From contig JAFDIV010000032.1 of the NCBI GenBank assembly GCA_019307815.1, positions 1-52,436 on the forward strand: a stretch of 52,436 bases of DNA, read 5' to 3'. The first letter of the stretch is position 1, and every line of letters begins with the position of its first letter. This document shows positions 19,316-27,197 of the stretch, piece by piece. The translations under genes were made by a program, and so were the position numbers. Under the pieces are notes generated by a model. That model saw nothing but the letters and a program-made list of their open reading frames with translations. It was not told the DNA's origin and did not search any database. Source of the DNA: Deltaproteobacteria bacterium (lineage in GTDB: Bacteria; Desulfobacterota; DSM-4660; Desulfatiglandales; Desulfatiglandaceae).

Positions 19316-19344
19316 TTGACGACACGCGTAACAACGTTTATTAT
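19316..19344 (+). promoter_or_regulatory. Sigma-70 promoter for the phd-vapC-like module
   Basis: TTGACG (19316-19321) and TATTAT (19339-19344) each match the consensus at five of six positions and are 17 bases apart. The antitoxin ATG lies 22 bases beyond the -10 box. This is the clearest housekeeping promoter in the window. Confidence 0.75.
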
Positions 19345-19365
19345 ATGACTATTGGAGGTAGTCAT

Positions 19366-19641
19366 ATGAATACTGAAAAAGTGACTATAGCACAGGGGAA
19401 AAGGGGGTTTACCAGTATTGTCAGAGAGGTGGTAGAAAGTGACAAGGATTTTATTGTGACAAAGAGAGGGAAGCCTGTTGCCGTGCTTCTTCCTTATGAG
19501 CAATATAAAGAGATAAAGCGCATCAGAAATTACCTTAAGATGCTTGAAATATCAGAGAAACTCAAGGATAGAGATATAACTGCGTCTGAGATTTACGAGC
19601 AGAGCAGAGGGGAACTTGAAAGAAATGGATATAGTTATTGA
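19366..19641 (+). CDS. Phd/YefM-family antitoxin
   Basis: This 91-residue protein begins MNTEKVTIAQGKRGFTSIVR and contains DFIVTKRGKPVAVLLPYEQY, the Phd/YefM N-terminal fold that binds DNA and dimerises. The C-terminal third would wrap and inhibit the toxin. I chose the ATG at 19366, seven bases after GGAGG, over an upstream ATG at 19345. The gene overlaps the PIN toxin by 17 bases. Such pairs normally repress their own promoter. Confidence 0.85.
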   Translation: MNTEKVTIAQGKRGFTSIVREVVESDKDFIVTKRGKPVAVLLPYEQYKEIKRIRNYLKMLEISEKLKDRDITASEIYEQSRGELERNGYSY

Positions 19642-20041
19642 CGCAAGTGTCCTGCTCAAAGCCTATTTCAAAGATGAATTCGATCACGAGGCAGCGCAGG
19701 AACTTATGAAATCATATGCGAGCGGTGAATGCAATTTTTTGGCCCCTTCCCTGATAACTTATGAAATAATAAATGCCTGCATAGTAGCCAATAGGAGGGG
19801 CAGGATTGAGCTGGAGTTGGTCAAGGAGCTGCTTGATGAAATGCTTTCGCTGGATATTGCAAAAAAAGATGTGGGGCATCTTTCAGGAAGGATCTGGGAG
19901 TTTTCTGTGAGGTACGGTGTGAGTGCCTATGATGGCAGCTACCTTGCCCTTGCAGAAGAACAAAAGTGTGAGTTGATGACCGGTGACAAGAGGCTCTACA
20001 ATGCAGTTTCTAAGGATTTGAAGTGGATTGTCTTGGTATAA
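19625..20041 (+). CDS. vapC: PIN-domain toxin (VapC-like)
   Basis: This 138-residue PIN ribonuclease has acidic residues placed as expected: D in VIDASVLLKAY, E in YEIINAC, D in SAYDGSYLALAEE and D in LMTGDKRL. VapC toxins cleave tRNA or rRNA when released from the antitoxin. The ATG at 19625 is used; a TTG at 19616 would add three residues. It forms a pair with the preceding antitoxin. Confidence 0.85.
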   Translation: MDIVIDASVLLKAYFKDEFDHEAAQELMKSYASGECNFLAPSLITYEIINACIVANRRGRIELELVKELLDEMLSLDIAKKDVGHLSGRIWEFSVRYGVSAYDGSYLALAEEQKCELMTGDKRLYNAVSKDLKWIVLV

Positions 20042-20065
20042 GGCCTTTTCTGTACACCGTTTGCC

Positions 20066-20329
20066 ATGGATAGTCCCATTTCACATGACAGGAAGGAAGA
20101 GAGCATTGAGGCCAAGGCCCGTTGGTTTCAATCACTGACCCTGGAAGAGAGAATGGAACTGTTGTGCCAGTTCACTGAAATGATTCTATCTGCCAATCCT
20201 AAGATCATGGAGCAGAAAGATGCTCAACCAATTAAAGGACGTGTTCTTCTCGTAGACTTTGCCGAAATTGGAACAAATAAAGGAGGTGTGACGAAATGGG
20301 AGAAAAGGAATTGGTCACCAGGGAGATAG
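20066..20329 (+). CDS. Small conserved-type protein, altered C-terminus
   Basis: This 87-residue protein begins MDSPISHDRKEESIEAKARW and continues FQSLTLEERMELLCQFTEMI. I associate this pattern with small proteins that often sit near nucleotidyltransferase or toxin-antitoxin genes. Homologues I recall end soon after a KGRV motif. Here that motif is followed by about 27 residues that look unrelated and run into the next gene, so the C-terminus may be a junction product. The function is unknown. Confidence 0.5.
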   Translation: MDSPISHDRKEESIEAKARWFQSLTLEERMELLCQFTEMILSANPKIMEQKDAQPIKGRVLLVDFAEIGTNKGGVTKWEKRNWSPGR

Positions 20330-20490
20330 AAGACATTCCTGAATCATATTTGAGTGAGATACTGGACTTTATCCGATTCTTGAAAAAGAAATCAGTAGAA
20401 GAAAGAATGGAAGTTACTTTGGCCAGTGAGACATCCCTTAGAAAAGATTGGCTGAGAGCCGAAGAGGATGAGGCATGGGACCATTTGTAA
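20296..20490 (+). CDS. DUF2281-type antitoxin
   Basis: This 64-residue acidic protein begins MGEKELVTREIEDIPESYLS and ends LRKDWLRAEEDEAWDHL. That ending is typical of small antitoxins partnered with PemK/MazF toxins. It follows GGAGGTGTG. Its stop overlaps the start of the mazF-like remnant by 16 bases, as in an intact module. The toxin is broken, so this may be an orphan antitoxin. Confidence 0.7.
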   Translation: MGEKELVTREIEDIPESYLSEILDFIRFLKKKSVEERMEVTLASETSLRKDWLRAEEDEAWDHL

Positions 20491-20765
20491 AAGGAGATGT
20501 AGTTGTTGTGCCCTTTCCGTTTTCTGACTTGACGAGGGCTAAGAGACGACCGGCCTTAGTGATTGCTGTGCGTAGTACCCCTTCGTGGCCAGCTTTGGGC
20601 CATACCCTCGAAGGGGGGTTGTCTGTTAATTTACAAAATTTGTCCATGCTGCTGACAAAATTTGTCAAGTATCAACGACGGATGGGTATAAACCAAGTAG
20701 GCAGCCATCAGCAATCAGGTAGTTTCCCATGGATAACCCACTGTAATTACAAGATTTTTACTTAA
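20475..20765 (+). pseudogene. Truncated MazF/PemK toxin
   Basis: The first 32 or so codons match the MazF/PemK start well (MGPFVKGDVVVVPFPFSDLT, then RAKRRPALVIA). After VIA the frame changes into sequence that does not resemble MazF and lacks the rest of the SH3-like barrel. The break coincides with a 43-base inverted repeat at 20577. The remaining open frame to 20765 is probably meaningless. The toxin should be inactive. Confidence 0.75.
20577..20619. repeat. 43-base two-stem hairpin at the mazF breakpoint
   Basis: The outer arms are ACCCCTTCG and CGAAGGGGGGT. The inner arms are TGGCC and GGCCA around an AGCTTTG loop, with an extra TACCCT on one side. There is no T run after it, so it is not a standard terminator. 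Its position exactly where MazF similarity ends suggests an inserted repeat or a deletion scar. Confidence 0.55.
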
Positions 20766-20787
20766 TTTCCCGCCTTTCCTTTCCATG

Positions 20788-20803
20788 TGGCACACAACTT
20801 GTA
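20788..20803 (+). promoter_or_regulatory. Sigma-54-like promoter upstream of the pilin gene
   Basis: TGGCACACAACTTGTA matches the -24/-12 pattern TGGCAC-N5-TTGCA except for T instead of C in the GC of the -12 box. The GG and GT are ten bases apart, as required. It lies about 245 bases before the pilin ATG, which implies a long leader. A PilR-like activator gene upstream supports the reading. Confidence 0.5.
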
Positions 20804-20908
20804 TATAAAAAGAGCAAAAATAGCTAAAGACTTTTTCCATTTAGTCGATCATATCTTTGAAAATCAGAGATTAATGCTGTTTGAGAATTTGTTTAGAGTG
20901 TTTTACGT

Positions 20909-20957
20909 TCTACTTTTACTTTAACCTTTAGCCTTTTACCTTTTACCTTTAACCTAC
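20909..20957. repeat. CTTTTACCTTTTACC-type word repeat upstream of the pilin gene
   Basis: Six or so imperfect copies of a 6- to 8-base word (CTTTTAC, TTTAACC, CTTTTACC) run head to tail. A purine-rich AAAGGAGGTGATTACC follows at about 20963. No reading frame is supported. The repeat lies in the presumed 5' leader of the pilin mRNA. Confidence 0.6.
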
Positions 20958-21048
20958 GCACGAAAGGAGGTGATTACCTTCTGAGCCCAATTACGGAATT
21001 TTAGTTTACTTAATTTTATAAAACAATTCTAAATAAGGGAGGTTTAAG

Positions 21049-21267
21049 ATGCTTTCACGATTGAGGAAAAAATGTCAAAAGGGTTTTACCTTGATTGAGT
21101 TGATGATCGTTATCGCCATTATCGGGGTGCTGGCGGCCATTGCCATCCCACAATTTTCTGCCTATAGAACAAGGTCATTCAACTCTGCCGCCGTGAGTGA
21201 TCTGAGGAATTTCAAGACGGCCATGGAAACCGATTATGTTGACTACCAAGAATATGATGTTTTCTAA
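21049..21267 (+). CDS. pilA: Short type IV pilin, geopilin-like
   Basis: This 72-residue prepilin has a 12-residue basic leader ending KG. The mature protein of 60 residues begins [20 protein letters not shown] with the conserved E5. The mature part lacks the usual globular head and closely follows the pattern of Geobacter PilA-N ([20 protein letters not shown], then [20 protein letters not shown]). Nine of the 60 residues are aromatic (F1, F24, Y27, F32, F43, Y51, Y54, Y57, F60). A prepilin peptidase would cleave it and the pilus would assemble across the envelope, but the assembly genes are not in the window. GGGAGG precedes the ATG. Confidence 0.92.
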   Translation: MLSRLRKKCQKGFTLIELMIVIAIIGVLAAIAIPQFSAYRTRSFNSAAVSDLRNFKTAMETDYVDYQEYDVF

Positions 21268-21286
21268 GGATAAGGAGGAGGAATCC

Positions 21287-21643
21287 ATGAAAAAGATATT
21301 GTTTATGGCATTGATTTTATGTTTCGTGCTTAGTGTACCGATCGCGGCATTCGCTGAAGCTATGTTTAATGAAAATGGGACTACTGCTACAATTAACCAC
21401 AGTCCCAGTGTTCTCAGCGAGTATAAAACGTCTAAGAATGTTGAAGTCTATGTAACTTCAGCACAGCAGTCATATGCAGCTACAGCAGACCACCTTAATG
21501 GCAATAGGGTTTTTGGGGCTGCATCAGGCGACTCTGTGATTAAATGGGCTGCTAAGCAAAAAGGACAACATGCCGATGATGCTGGACTAAACCCAGGGAG
21601 CACCAGTGACAGCAGCGCATTCAGCGGTTGGTCACAGCTATAA
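21287..21643 (+). CDS. Small exported protein after pilA (PilA-C-like candidate)
   Basis: This 118-residue protein has a clear signal peptide (MKKILFMALILCFVLSVPIA, cut after AFA). The mature part of about 95 residues is rich in S, T, A and N and probably beta-stranded. AAGGAGGAGG precedes the ATG at 21287, only 19 bases after pilA, so the two should be made together. In Geobacter the short PilA-N has a partner, PilA-C, encoded directly downstream, and this gene occupies that place. Sequence similarity to PilA-C is not something I can confirm here. Confidence 0.65.
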   Translation: MKKILFMALILCFVLSVPIAAFAEAMFNENGTTATINHSPSVLSEYKTSKNVEVYVTSAQQSYAATADHLNGNRVFGAASGDSVIKWAAKQKGQHADDAGLNPGSTSDSSAFSGWSQL

Positions 21644-21646
21644 TGC

Positions 21647-23404
21647 ATGGGTAAAATCCAAAAACCACAGATCGGGGGCTCATATATAAAAATTAGGGCC
21701 CCCTTTTTGTTGTTGTTTCTCGTCTTCCTTGTGCTGGGTGTATATTATCCCAGCATATTTGGCGAGATCAACAGTGTGGATGACAGGGCCCTTTTGACAG
21801 GGCTCTTGAACCGCGGCCACATTGACTTGTGGAGGACGTTTTTCCCGCAAGGTGGCCGATACTATTTCCGGCCCCTTCTAGGGATATCTTTTTATCTGGA
21901 TCAGACCCTTTTTCTCTGTCAGCCAGAGATCCTTCACTTCGAAAACATCTTGATTCACTGCGTGAATACCCTTCTGGTGTTTTTTCTAGTCCGCAGACTG
22001 CTCTACCGTAACAAACAAGAAGGCGACGGCATTATACCTTTGCTTGCAGCCCTTTTCTTCGGGCTTCATCCCCTTTGCACAGAGCCAGTAAACTGGATAT
22101 CTGGTAGGACCGATCTTCTGGCCACGTTTTTCGTGCTTCTGGCCTTCCATGTTTTGGTCTCAAACGGCTCTCACTTCAAGTGGTGGAGACAGATTCTTTC
22201 AGCCCTTTTCCTGTTCTTAGGCCTTCTTTCTAAAGAGGTAGCAGCAGGGATGTTCCTGCTGGTAATAGTGGCCCTTTTGTGGCGAGAAAGTCCCATATAT
22301 GTTTTGGGATGGAAGGACCGGATCACAAGATCCCTGCCCTTTGCAGGGGCCACAGTGGCTTATGCCTGGATGCGGTTCGGCGTTCATGTGGCAAGGGACA
22401 GAGGCCTGGTCTCGGCCCTTCAGGGCGCGCACGGCGCTGCAAGCATTCCCTCTTACATAAAAGTAAGGGGGATGATAACGGCTCTGGGTTTTTATGCCAA
22501 GAAGATCCTATGGCCCTTTCCACTAAACTTCGCCATAGTTGAGATAAATAGGGTCTTTTATTTCGCGCTGGGGATCCTCACCCTTATGGTTCTCATATGG
22601 ATCATTTGGCGCAAACGAAATGCAGTGACATACTTCCTCCTATGGGTGATAATTTTTGTGCTGCCAGCCCTTTTTGTGGCTGTAAACCGCATGGCCTGGA
22701 CTCCCCTGGCGGAACGATACCTGTACACCTCCCTTGGAGGCCTTTCCATAGCAATAGGGATTGTGTTGTCCAGGGCCGAAAAGCATATCCATAGGGCTGC
22801 ATTTGCAGTATGCCTGCTTGTGGCCTTTTTTGGCTGGCAGACCACCTCTCGTAACGTGGTCTGGCAGAAGAATCTCACGCTTTTTGAAGATGTGGTGAAA
22901 AAATCTCCGCGTTTTGCACCTGGGCACAATGAATATGCTATTGCCCTTTTGAGCCATTTTGAGTTGGCCTCGACCCTGGCTGGTGTTGCCCCCTATCGTG
23001 CCCTTGCCAAGGCCAATTATGCGGGGCTCACAAGCAGCCGGTCCTTTGAAGAGGTGGTCAAATCATACCTGAACTCGGGTAATCTACCCCGCAAGTTACG
23101 CAAGAGTTTTCTGAGAAGGCTGGCCCGTGATTTGGACAACAGGCTGATCAAGGCCCATGACGAGACCGAGAGGTTAGAGCTGCTTCAAAAGGCCCTTGAG
23201 GTGCAGGAAAGACTCTATAGAGAGACAAAGAATCCGTTTCACCTCTACAGAAAGGGCCAGCTTTACCTGGGCCTAGGTGATAAGGCTTCTGCAAGAGAGT
23301 GTTTTGGGCTTGCATGCAAGAAGAGCCACGATTATTATACAAGGCCTGCATGTGAGCTTTACCGCACCGCAAACTGTCACAAGTCCCTTGATACTCAATG
23401 GTGA
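21647..23404 (+). CDS. GT-C-fold membrane glycosyltransferase with TPR tail
   Basis: This 585-residue protein has about ten membrane segments over residues 15-410 and a helical TPR-like C-terminus (around FHLYRKGQLYLGLGDKASAR). The first periplasmic loop has an acidic pair in EINSVDDRALL. HPLCTEPVNWISGRTDLLAT resembles the TMTC/DUF1736 O-mannosyltransferase signature. Such enzymes transfer sugar from a polyprenyl-phosphate carrier to exported proteins. It starts three bases after the pilin partner gene, so pilin is a possible acceptor. This function is inferred, not shown. Confidence 0.65.
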   Translation: MGKIQKPQIGGSYIKIRAPFLLLFLVFLVLGVYYPSIFGEINSVDDRALLTGLLNRGHIDLWRTFFPQGGRYYFRPLLGISFYLDQTLFLCQPEILHFENILIHCVNTLLVFFLVRRLLYRNKQEGDGIIPLLAALFFGLHPLCTEPVNWISGRTDLLATFFVLLAFHVLVSNGSHFKWWRQILSALFLFLGLLSKEVAAGMFLLVIVALLWRESPIYVLGWKDRITRSLPFAGATVAYAWMRFGVHVARDRGLVSALQGAHGAASIPSYIKVRGMITALGFYAKKILWPFPLNFAIVEINRVFYFALGILTLMVLIWIIWRKRNAVTYFLLWVIIFVLPALFVAVNRMAWTPLAERYLYTSLGGLSIAIGIVLSRAEKHIHRAAFAVCLLVAFFGWQTTSRNVVWQKNLTLFEDVVKKSPRFAPGHNEYAIALLSHFELASTLAGVAPYRALAKANYAGLTSSRSFEEVVKSYLNSGNLPRKLRKSFLRRLARDLDNRLIKAHDETERLELLQKALEVQERLYRETKNPFHLYRKGQLYLGLGDKASARECFGLACKKSHDYYTRPACELYRTANCHKSLDTQW

Positions 23405-23530
23405 CCCCCGGTCACCTCTGTCCTAGTCTGTCTGGAGACTCTTTCCCTTGACGGAGGAAGCTAGGGCGAGGCTCGTTTAATATAAAGCAGACTCTCGGGG
23501 CAATTGTAGGGGAGGGGAAATTTTTTCATC

Positions 23531-24343
23531 ATGGGCTCTATGCGCACCATTGTCAAATTCGCCATAACTACTCTGAAAGGAGGGGTCCAAGATCGACTGC
23601 TCCAGGGCCTCATACTGGTGGGTCTTTTTCTGATAGTTTCCACCTCGGTCTTCAGCAGTTTTTCTATGCGCCAGACTCTGGAGGTGGCAGTCAATTACAG
23701 CCTCTCCGTGATCCATATACTTGCGATCGTCTTGACCTTATTCTTTGGCCTTAATCTCATTTCCAAGGAGCTTGAATCAAAAGAGAACTATTTTGTCCTT
23801 ACACAGCCCGTTCCAAGATCATCATACGTTTTGGGAAAGTTCGCAGGATTCCTTCTCAATATCACGGCCGTTATCCTCATTCTTGGACTTTTCTCTGCAG
23901 TGCCCTTGCTGTTAATCGCTGCCGGTGAAAAAGGCCACGCCTTGGCATGGTTAAAAATTGCCTCGGCGCTTGCTGGGATTCTTTTTTCATGCTCCATACT
24001 CGGTGCTGTCATACTCCTGTTTACCAGTGTGGCCACATCCGGCATACTTCCCTTTCTCATGAGCTGTGCCGTATATGCCATAGGGGAGAATACCCAGCCG
24101 GTGAAAAGGTACATTGCCTCTGGCATGGCAGGGGAAAAGCTTCCTCAGTCCTTCAAGATCCTTATGGACGTGGTTTATTACGTATTCCCCAACTTTTCGC
24201 TTTTTGATTACAAGATTTACGCCATTTACAATCTATCTTTGCCTGGTACGCTTGTCCTGGTTTCGGCCGCCTATGGGGCCGCTTATACTGCTTTGTGCCT
24301 GTTTTTTGCTGTCATTCTCTTTGAAAGAAGGGATATGACATGA
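23531..24343 (+). CDS. ABC-2-type transporter permease
   Basis: This 270-residue membrane protein has six hydrophobic segments in the ABC-2 arrangement. A cytoplasmic segment with SKELESKENYFVLTQPVPRS follows the second segment, as in NosY- and GldF-like permeases. The ATP-binding subunit is encoded two genes later. The ATG at 23531 is used, and an ATG at 23540 is also possible. Its stop overlaps the TPR gene by four bases. The substrate is unknown. Confidence 0.8.
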   Translation: MGSMRTIVKFAITTLKGGVQDRLLQGLILVGLFLIVSTSVFSSFSMRQTLEVAVNYSLSVIHILAIVLTLFFGLNLISKELESKENYFVLTQPVPRSSYVLGKFAGFLLNITAVILILGLFSAVPLLLIAAGEKGHALAWLKIASALAGILFSCSILGAVILLFTSVATSGILPFLMSCAVYAIGENTQPVKRYIASGMAGEKLPQSFKILMDVVYYVFPNFSLFDYKIYAIYNLSLPGTLVLVSAAYGAAYTALCLFFAVILFERRDMT

Positions 24344-25242
24344 AAAGGTTTATTGTGGGTCTTATCCTCGTCTTTTCGTTGGCTGTTACCACCTATTACT
24401 ATCCCATCTTCCAGCATGCCCACGAACCTTCACTGAAACTGCACAGACTCCCTCCTACGTTGGCCCTTAGGATCTTTTCCATGGGCAATAAGGAGCTTAT
24501 GTCCGCCCTTATCTTTTATAACAGTGAGTTCTATTTCGGCGAGAAGGTGGGCTTTAGAAAAGAGACTCCTGAGCTGAAGCTGATTTACGACGCCTTGAAC
24601 AAGGCCACGGACTTGGATCCATACAATATGGATTGCTATTACTTTGCCCAAGGGATCCTTTCCTGGATCAAGCCAGCAATCCCTGTTTTGAATAGGTTGT
24701 TGGAAAAGGGCATGAAGCACCGTACTTGGGACTGGTATCTACCTTTTTTTATTGCGGCCAATTATTACTTCAGACTGAACGATCCAGGCCGTGCAGCCCA
24801 ATATATGAAAGAGGCTGCAAGGCTGAAGCCCAACAATACCCTTCTAGCCACCTTGACAGCCAGAATGTTCTATCAAGCCAACAAAACAGAGGCGGGTATC
24901 ATCTACTTGAGGTCCCTGATCAAAGAAACAAGAAACCCTCTTTTCAGAAAGCGATTCCTAAAGAGGCTTAAGGCCTTAGAGGCCATACATTATCTGGAAC
25001 AAGCCGTGAAACATTATGAACGAGTATTTGGTCATAAACCGGAAGGAATTGAGGACCTTGTGAAAAAGGGCATTATCCACCGAATACCAGGGGATCCGTA
25101 TGGAGGCACATTTTTTATAGGTGATGACGGCAGGATACATACAACCAGCAAGATGGCAGAGGGTTGGAGGAAGCATGGCACCCATAAAGGCAGTAGGGTT
25201 AAGGAAGGTGTACCAAAAAGGGGTTCGCAAGAAGAGGGTTGA
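24340..25242 (+). CDS. Membrane-anchored TPR protein between ABC subunits
   Basis: This 300-residue protein starts with a signal-anchor (MKRFIVGLILVFSLAVTTYY) and then has helical repeats such as NDPGRAAQYMKEAARLKPNN with TPR character. The C-terminus contains IIHRIPGDPYGGTFFIGDDG, a short motif also seen in pseudopilin-like proteins. It overlaps the permease by four bases and the ATPase gene by 68 bases, so it is probably part of the same exporter. No enzymatic motif is visible. Confidence 0.65.
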   Translation: MKRFIVGLILVFSLAVTTYYYPIFQHAHEPSLKLHRLPPTLALRIFSMGNKELMSALIFYNSEFYFGEKVGFRKETPELKLIYDALNKATDLDPYNMDCYYFAQGILSWIKPAIPVLNRLLEKGMKHRTWDWYLPFFIAANYYFRLNDPGRAAQYMKEAARLKPNNTLLATLTARMFYQANKTEAGIIYLRSLIKETRNPLFRKRFLKRLKALEAIHYLEQAVKHYERVFGHKPEGIEDLVKKGIIHRIPGDPYGGTFFIGDDGRIHTTSKMAEGWRKHGTHKGSRVKEGVPKRGSQEEG

Positions 25243-26107
25243 GTCACTTAAAGGGATTGATTTGGAGGTGGGGGATGGAGAGATTTTTGGTTTCGTGGGC
25301 CCAAATGGCGCTGGGAAAAGTACAACTATAAAGATCCTTATGGGGCTCTTAAAACCCACGGCTGGGAGCGCCTGGCTATACAACAAGCCGGTTCGGGATC
25401 CAGCTTCAAGGGGCTCGGTGGGCTATCTCCCGGAAAATCCTTCCTTTTACGGTTATTTATCTCTTCTTGACCTTTTATCACTGGTTGCGGACATCCGGGG
25501 TATAGGCAAGAGAGAGCAGAAAGAGCAAATACCTTACCTTGTGGAACTAGTCGGTCTTGAAGATGCAGGGAAAAGGCAGGTGAAGACATTTTCAAAGGGA
25601 ATGATACAGCGGGCAGGCATTGCTGTCGCCCTTGTAAGCGATCCTGATCTGCTGATCTTCGATGAGCCCATGAGCGGGCTTGATCCATTTGGCAGGGATC
25701 TTGTGGCGAAGTTGTTCAGGGAGTTACAGGCCAAGGGGAAGACCATATTCTTCAGTACTCACATCCTGCCCGATATTGAGGCACTTTGTGACAGAGTGGG
25801 CATACTAGTGGACGGCCAGTTGAGATATGTTGGCTCAGTACAAGATATGCTTTTTTCAGAGGAGAAAACCCTAGAGATGACAATTCGCCTCCCTTTAGGC
25901 ACGGAAATTGAACAGGTCCCATTTAGAGGAACCTCTAGGATTTTGTGGAAAAAGGAGAACATCTACAGGCTGGAGACGAACGAGGAGGATCTTCCTTACA
26001 ATATCGAGGAGATTTCCTGTTCAGGGGGAAGCATAATAAAAATCGAGCGAAAGAGAAGAACCTTTGAGGAGCTTTACAAAGAGCTTGCATCAGGAAATCC
26101 GAAATAG
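25175..26107 (+). CDS. ABC transporter ATP-binding protein
   Basis: This 310-residue ATPase has Walker A GPNGAGKST near residue 45, a signature stretch in KTFSKGMIQRAGIAVALVSD, Walker B LLIFDEP and the switch histidine in STHILPDIE. The C-terminal 80 residues are the extension common to ABC-2 exporters. The ATG at 25175 has GGAGG four bases upstream. It should pair with the permease at 23531. The cargo is unknown; export of a lipid-linked glycan or a role in pilin maturation are both open. Confidence 0.88.
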   Translation: MAPIKAVGLRKVYQKGVRKKRVESLKGIDLEVGDGEIFGFVGPNGAGKSTTIKILMGLLKPTAGSAWLYNKPVRDPASRGSVGYLPENPSFYGYLSLLDLLSLVADIRGIGKREQKEQIPYLVELVGLEDAGKRQVKTFSKGMIQRAGIAVALVSDPDLLIFDEPMSGLDPFGRDLVAKLFRELQAKGKTIFFSTHILPDIEALCDRVGILVDGQLRYVGSVQDMLFSEEKTLEMTIRLPLGTEIEQVPFRGTSRILWKKENIYRLETNEEDLPYNIEEISCSGGSIIKIERKRRTFEELYKELASGNPK

Positions 26108-26149
26108 CGCTATTGAGGCATTATCTGAGAGCGTCAAAGCAGGAAACCA

Positions 26150-26213
26150 ATTAACGAATCAACTATTTGACTATTCAACCACTTGACTATTTAACTACTC
26201 AACTATTCAACCA
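26150..26213. repeat. CAACTATTTGACTATT-type word repeat before the UbiA-like gene
   Basis: Seven or so imperfect copies of a 9-base word (ACTATTTGA, ACTATTCAA, ACCACTTGA) run head to tail up to the start codon. The repeat leaves no recognisable ribosome binding site before the ATG at 26214. No reading frame is supported. Confidence 0.65.
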
Positions 26214-27110
26214 ATGGATCAACCCATGGAGGCGTTGTCCGAGACCGTCAAAACAGGGAAGGCGGGAGCCTATTTGGCCGTGATCAGGCCATACCAATGG
26301 GTCAAGAACCTGCTAGTATTCGCCCCAGTGTTTTTCGGCGAGAGTCTGTCCGATTTCTACATGCTTAAGCAGGCCGCTGGCGCAGCCCTGATGTTCTGCA
26401 TGGTCGCCAGCGCCGGATACGTGTTCAACGACTGGAGGGACAGGGAGGAGGACAGAAACCACCCCAGTAAACGCACGAGGCCCTTTGCATCCGGAACCTT
26501 AAACGGGACTGACGGCATTTTCGTGGGCGTCATGCTTTTGGCAGGGCTCATGGGTATATCTATTATTGTCCAGCCTGACTATCCCTTGATGATTTGCATT
26601 GCTTCATATTTTTTCTTATCCATGATCTATAGTTTATATCTAAAGAAGGTGACCCTACTTGAGATCTTTATGGTCTCCTTTTTCTTTGTCATGAGAGTCC
26701 TTGCAGGTGGCCTTGCCACTGGCATACATATCTCCAACTGGCTGTTTTCAACAGTCTTTTTTCTTGCTCTGCTTATTACCATTGCAAAGAGAAAAAGCGA
26801 GTTAATAACAATGGGTACCGTAGCCGATGGTCATAGAGCCAGTCTCGCCCAATATTCGGTGGATTTTCTGAATTTCTTCCTTTGGGCCGTGGCTGGAGTT
26901 AGTCTGGTTACTTATGCCCTCTACACTGTAGAGAACGACCATAATTTGGTGATTACAATTCTGCCCGCGACATATGGGGTGGTACGGTTTATCTACTTAA
27001 CGGATTCTGGAAAAGGGGGCGATCCAATAATTACGATGCTCAAAGATGCGCATTTGCTGGTTTGCACGGTGACGTTTCTCTTGTTTATTTGTTATAAGAT
27101 ATATGGATAA
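26214..27110 (+). CDS. UbiA-family prenyltransferase, DPPR synthase-like
   Basis: This 298-residue membrane protein has about eight hydrophobic segments. NDWRDREEDRNHPSKRTRPF is the Asp-rich metal-pyrophosphate motif and matches the subfamily of decaprenyl-phosphate phosphoribosyltransferase (NDxxDxxxDxxHPxKRxRP). That enzyme moves phosphoribosyl from PRPP to polyprenyl phosphate, giving a lipid-linked pentose donor. No oxidase or epimerase for arabinose formation is nearby. Its place beside the GT-C gene suggests it supplies the donor sugar, which is an inference. Confidence 0.75.
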   Translation: MDQPMEALSETVKTGKAGAYLAVIRPYQWVKNLLVFAPVFFGESLSDFYMLKQAAGAALMFCMVASAGYVFNDWRDREEDRNHPSKRTRPFASGTLNGTDGIFVGVMLLAGLMGISIIVQPDYPLMICIASYFFLSMIYSLYLKKVTLLEIFMVSFFFVMRVLAGGLATGIHISNWLFSTVFFLALLITIAKRKSELITMGTVADGHRASLAQYSVDFLNFFLWAVAGVSLVTYALYTVENDHNLVITILPATYGVVRFIYLTDSGKGGDPIITMLKDAHLLVCTVTFLLFICYKIYG

Positions 27111-27147
27111 CAGTTTAGCTCATCCTTGCTCACCGGAAGTCGCTAAT

Positions 27148-27175
27148 ACCCTTTTCCCCTTTTGGGGGAGAGGGT
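27148..27175. repeat. ACCC..GGGT hairpin after the UbiA-like gene
   Basis: ACCCTTTTCCCC and GGGGGAGAGGGT pair over 12 positions, with two G-T pairs and a TTTT loop. There is no T run on either side. It may be a weak terminator or a REP-like dispersed hairpin. Confidence 0.5.
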
Positions 27176-27197
27176 GGTTCTGTATAAGGGGTCAAGC

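Noticed and set aside
22279..22957. Several open frames on both strands inside the GT-C gene
   Set aside because: They are shadows of a gene with clear membrane topology and have no start signals or family features.
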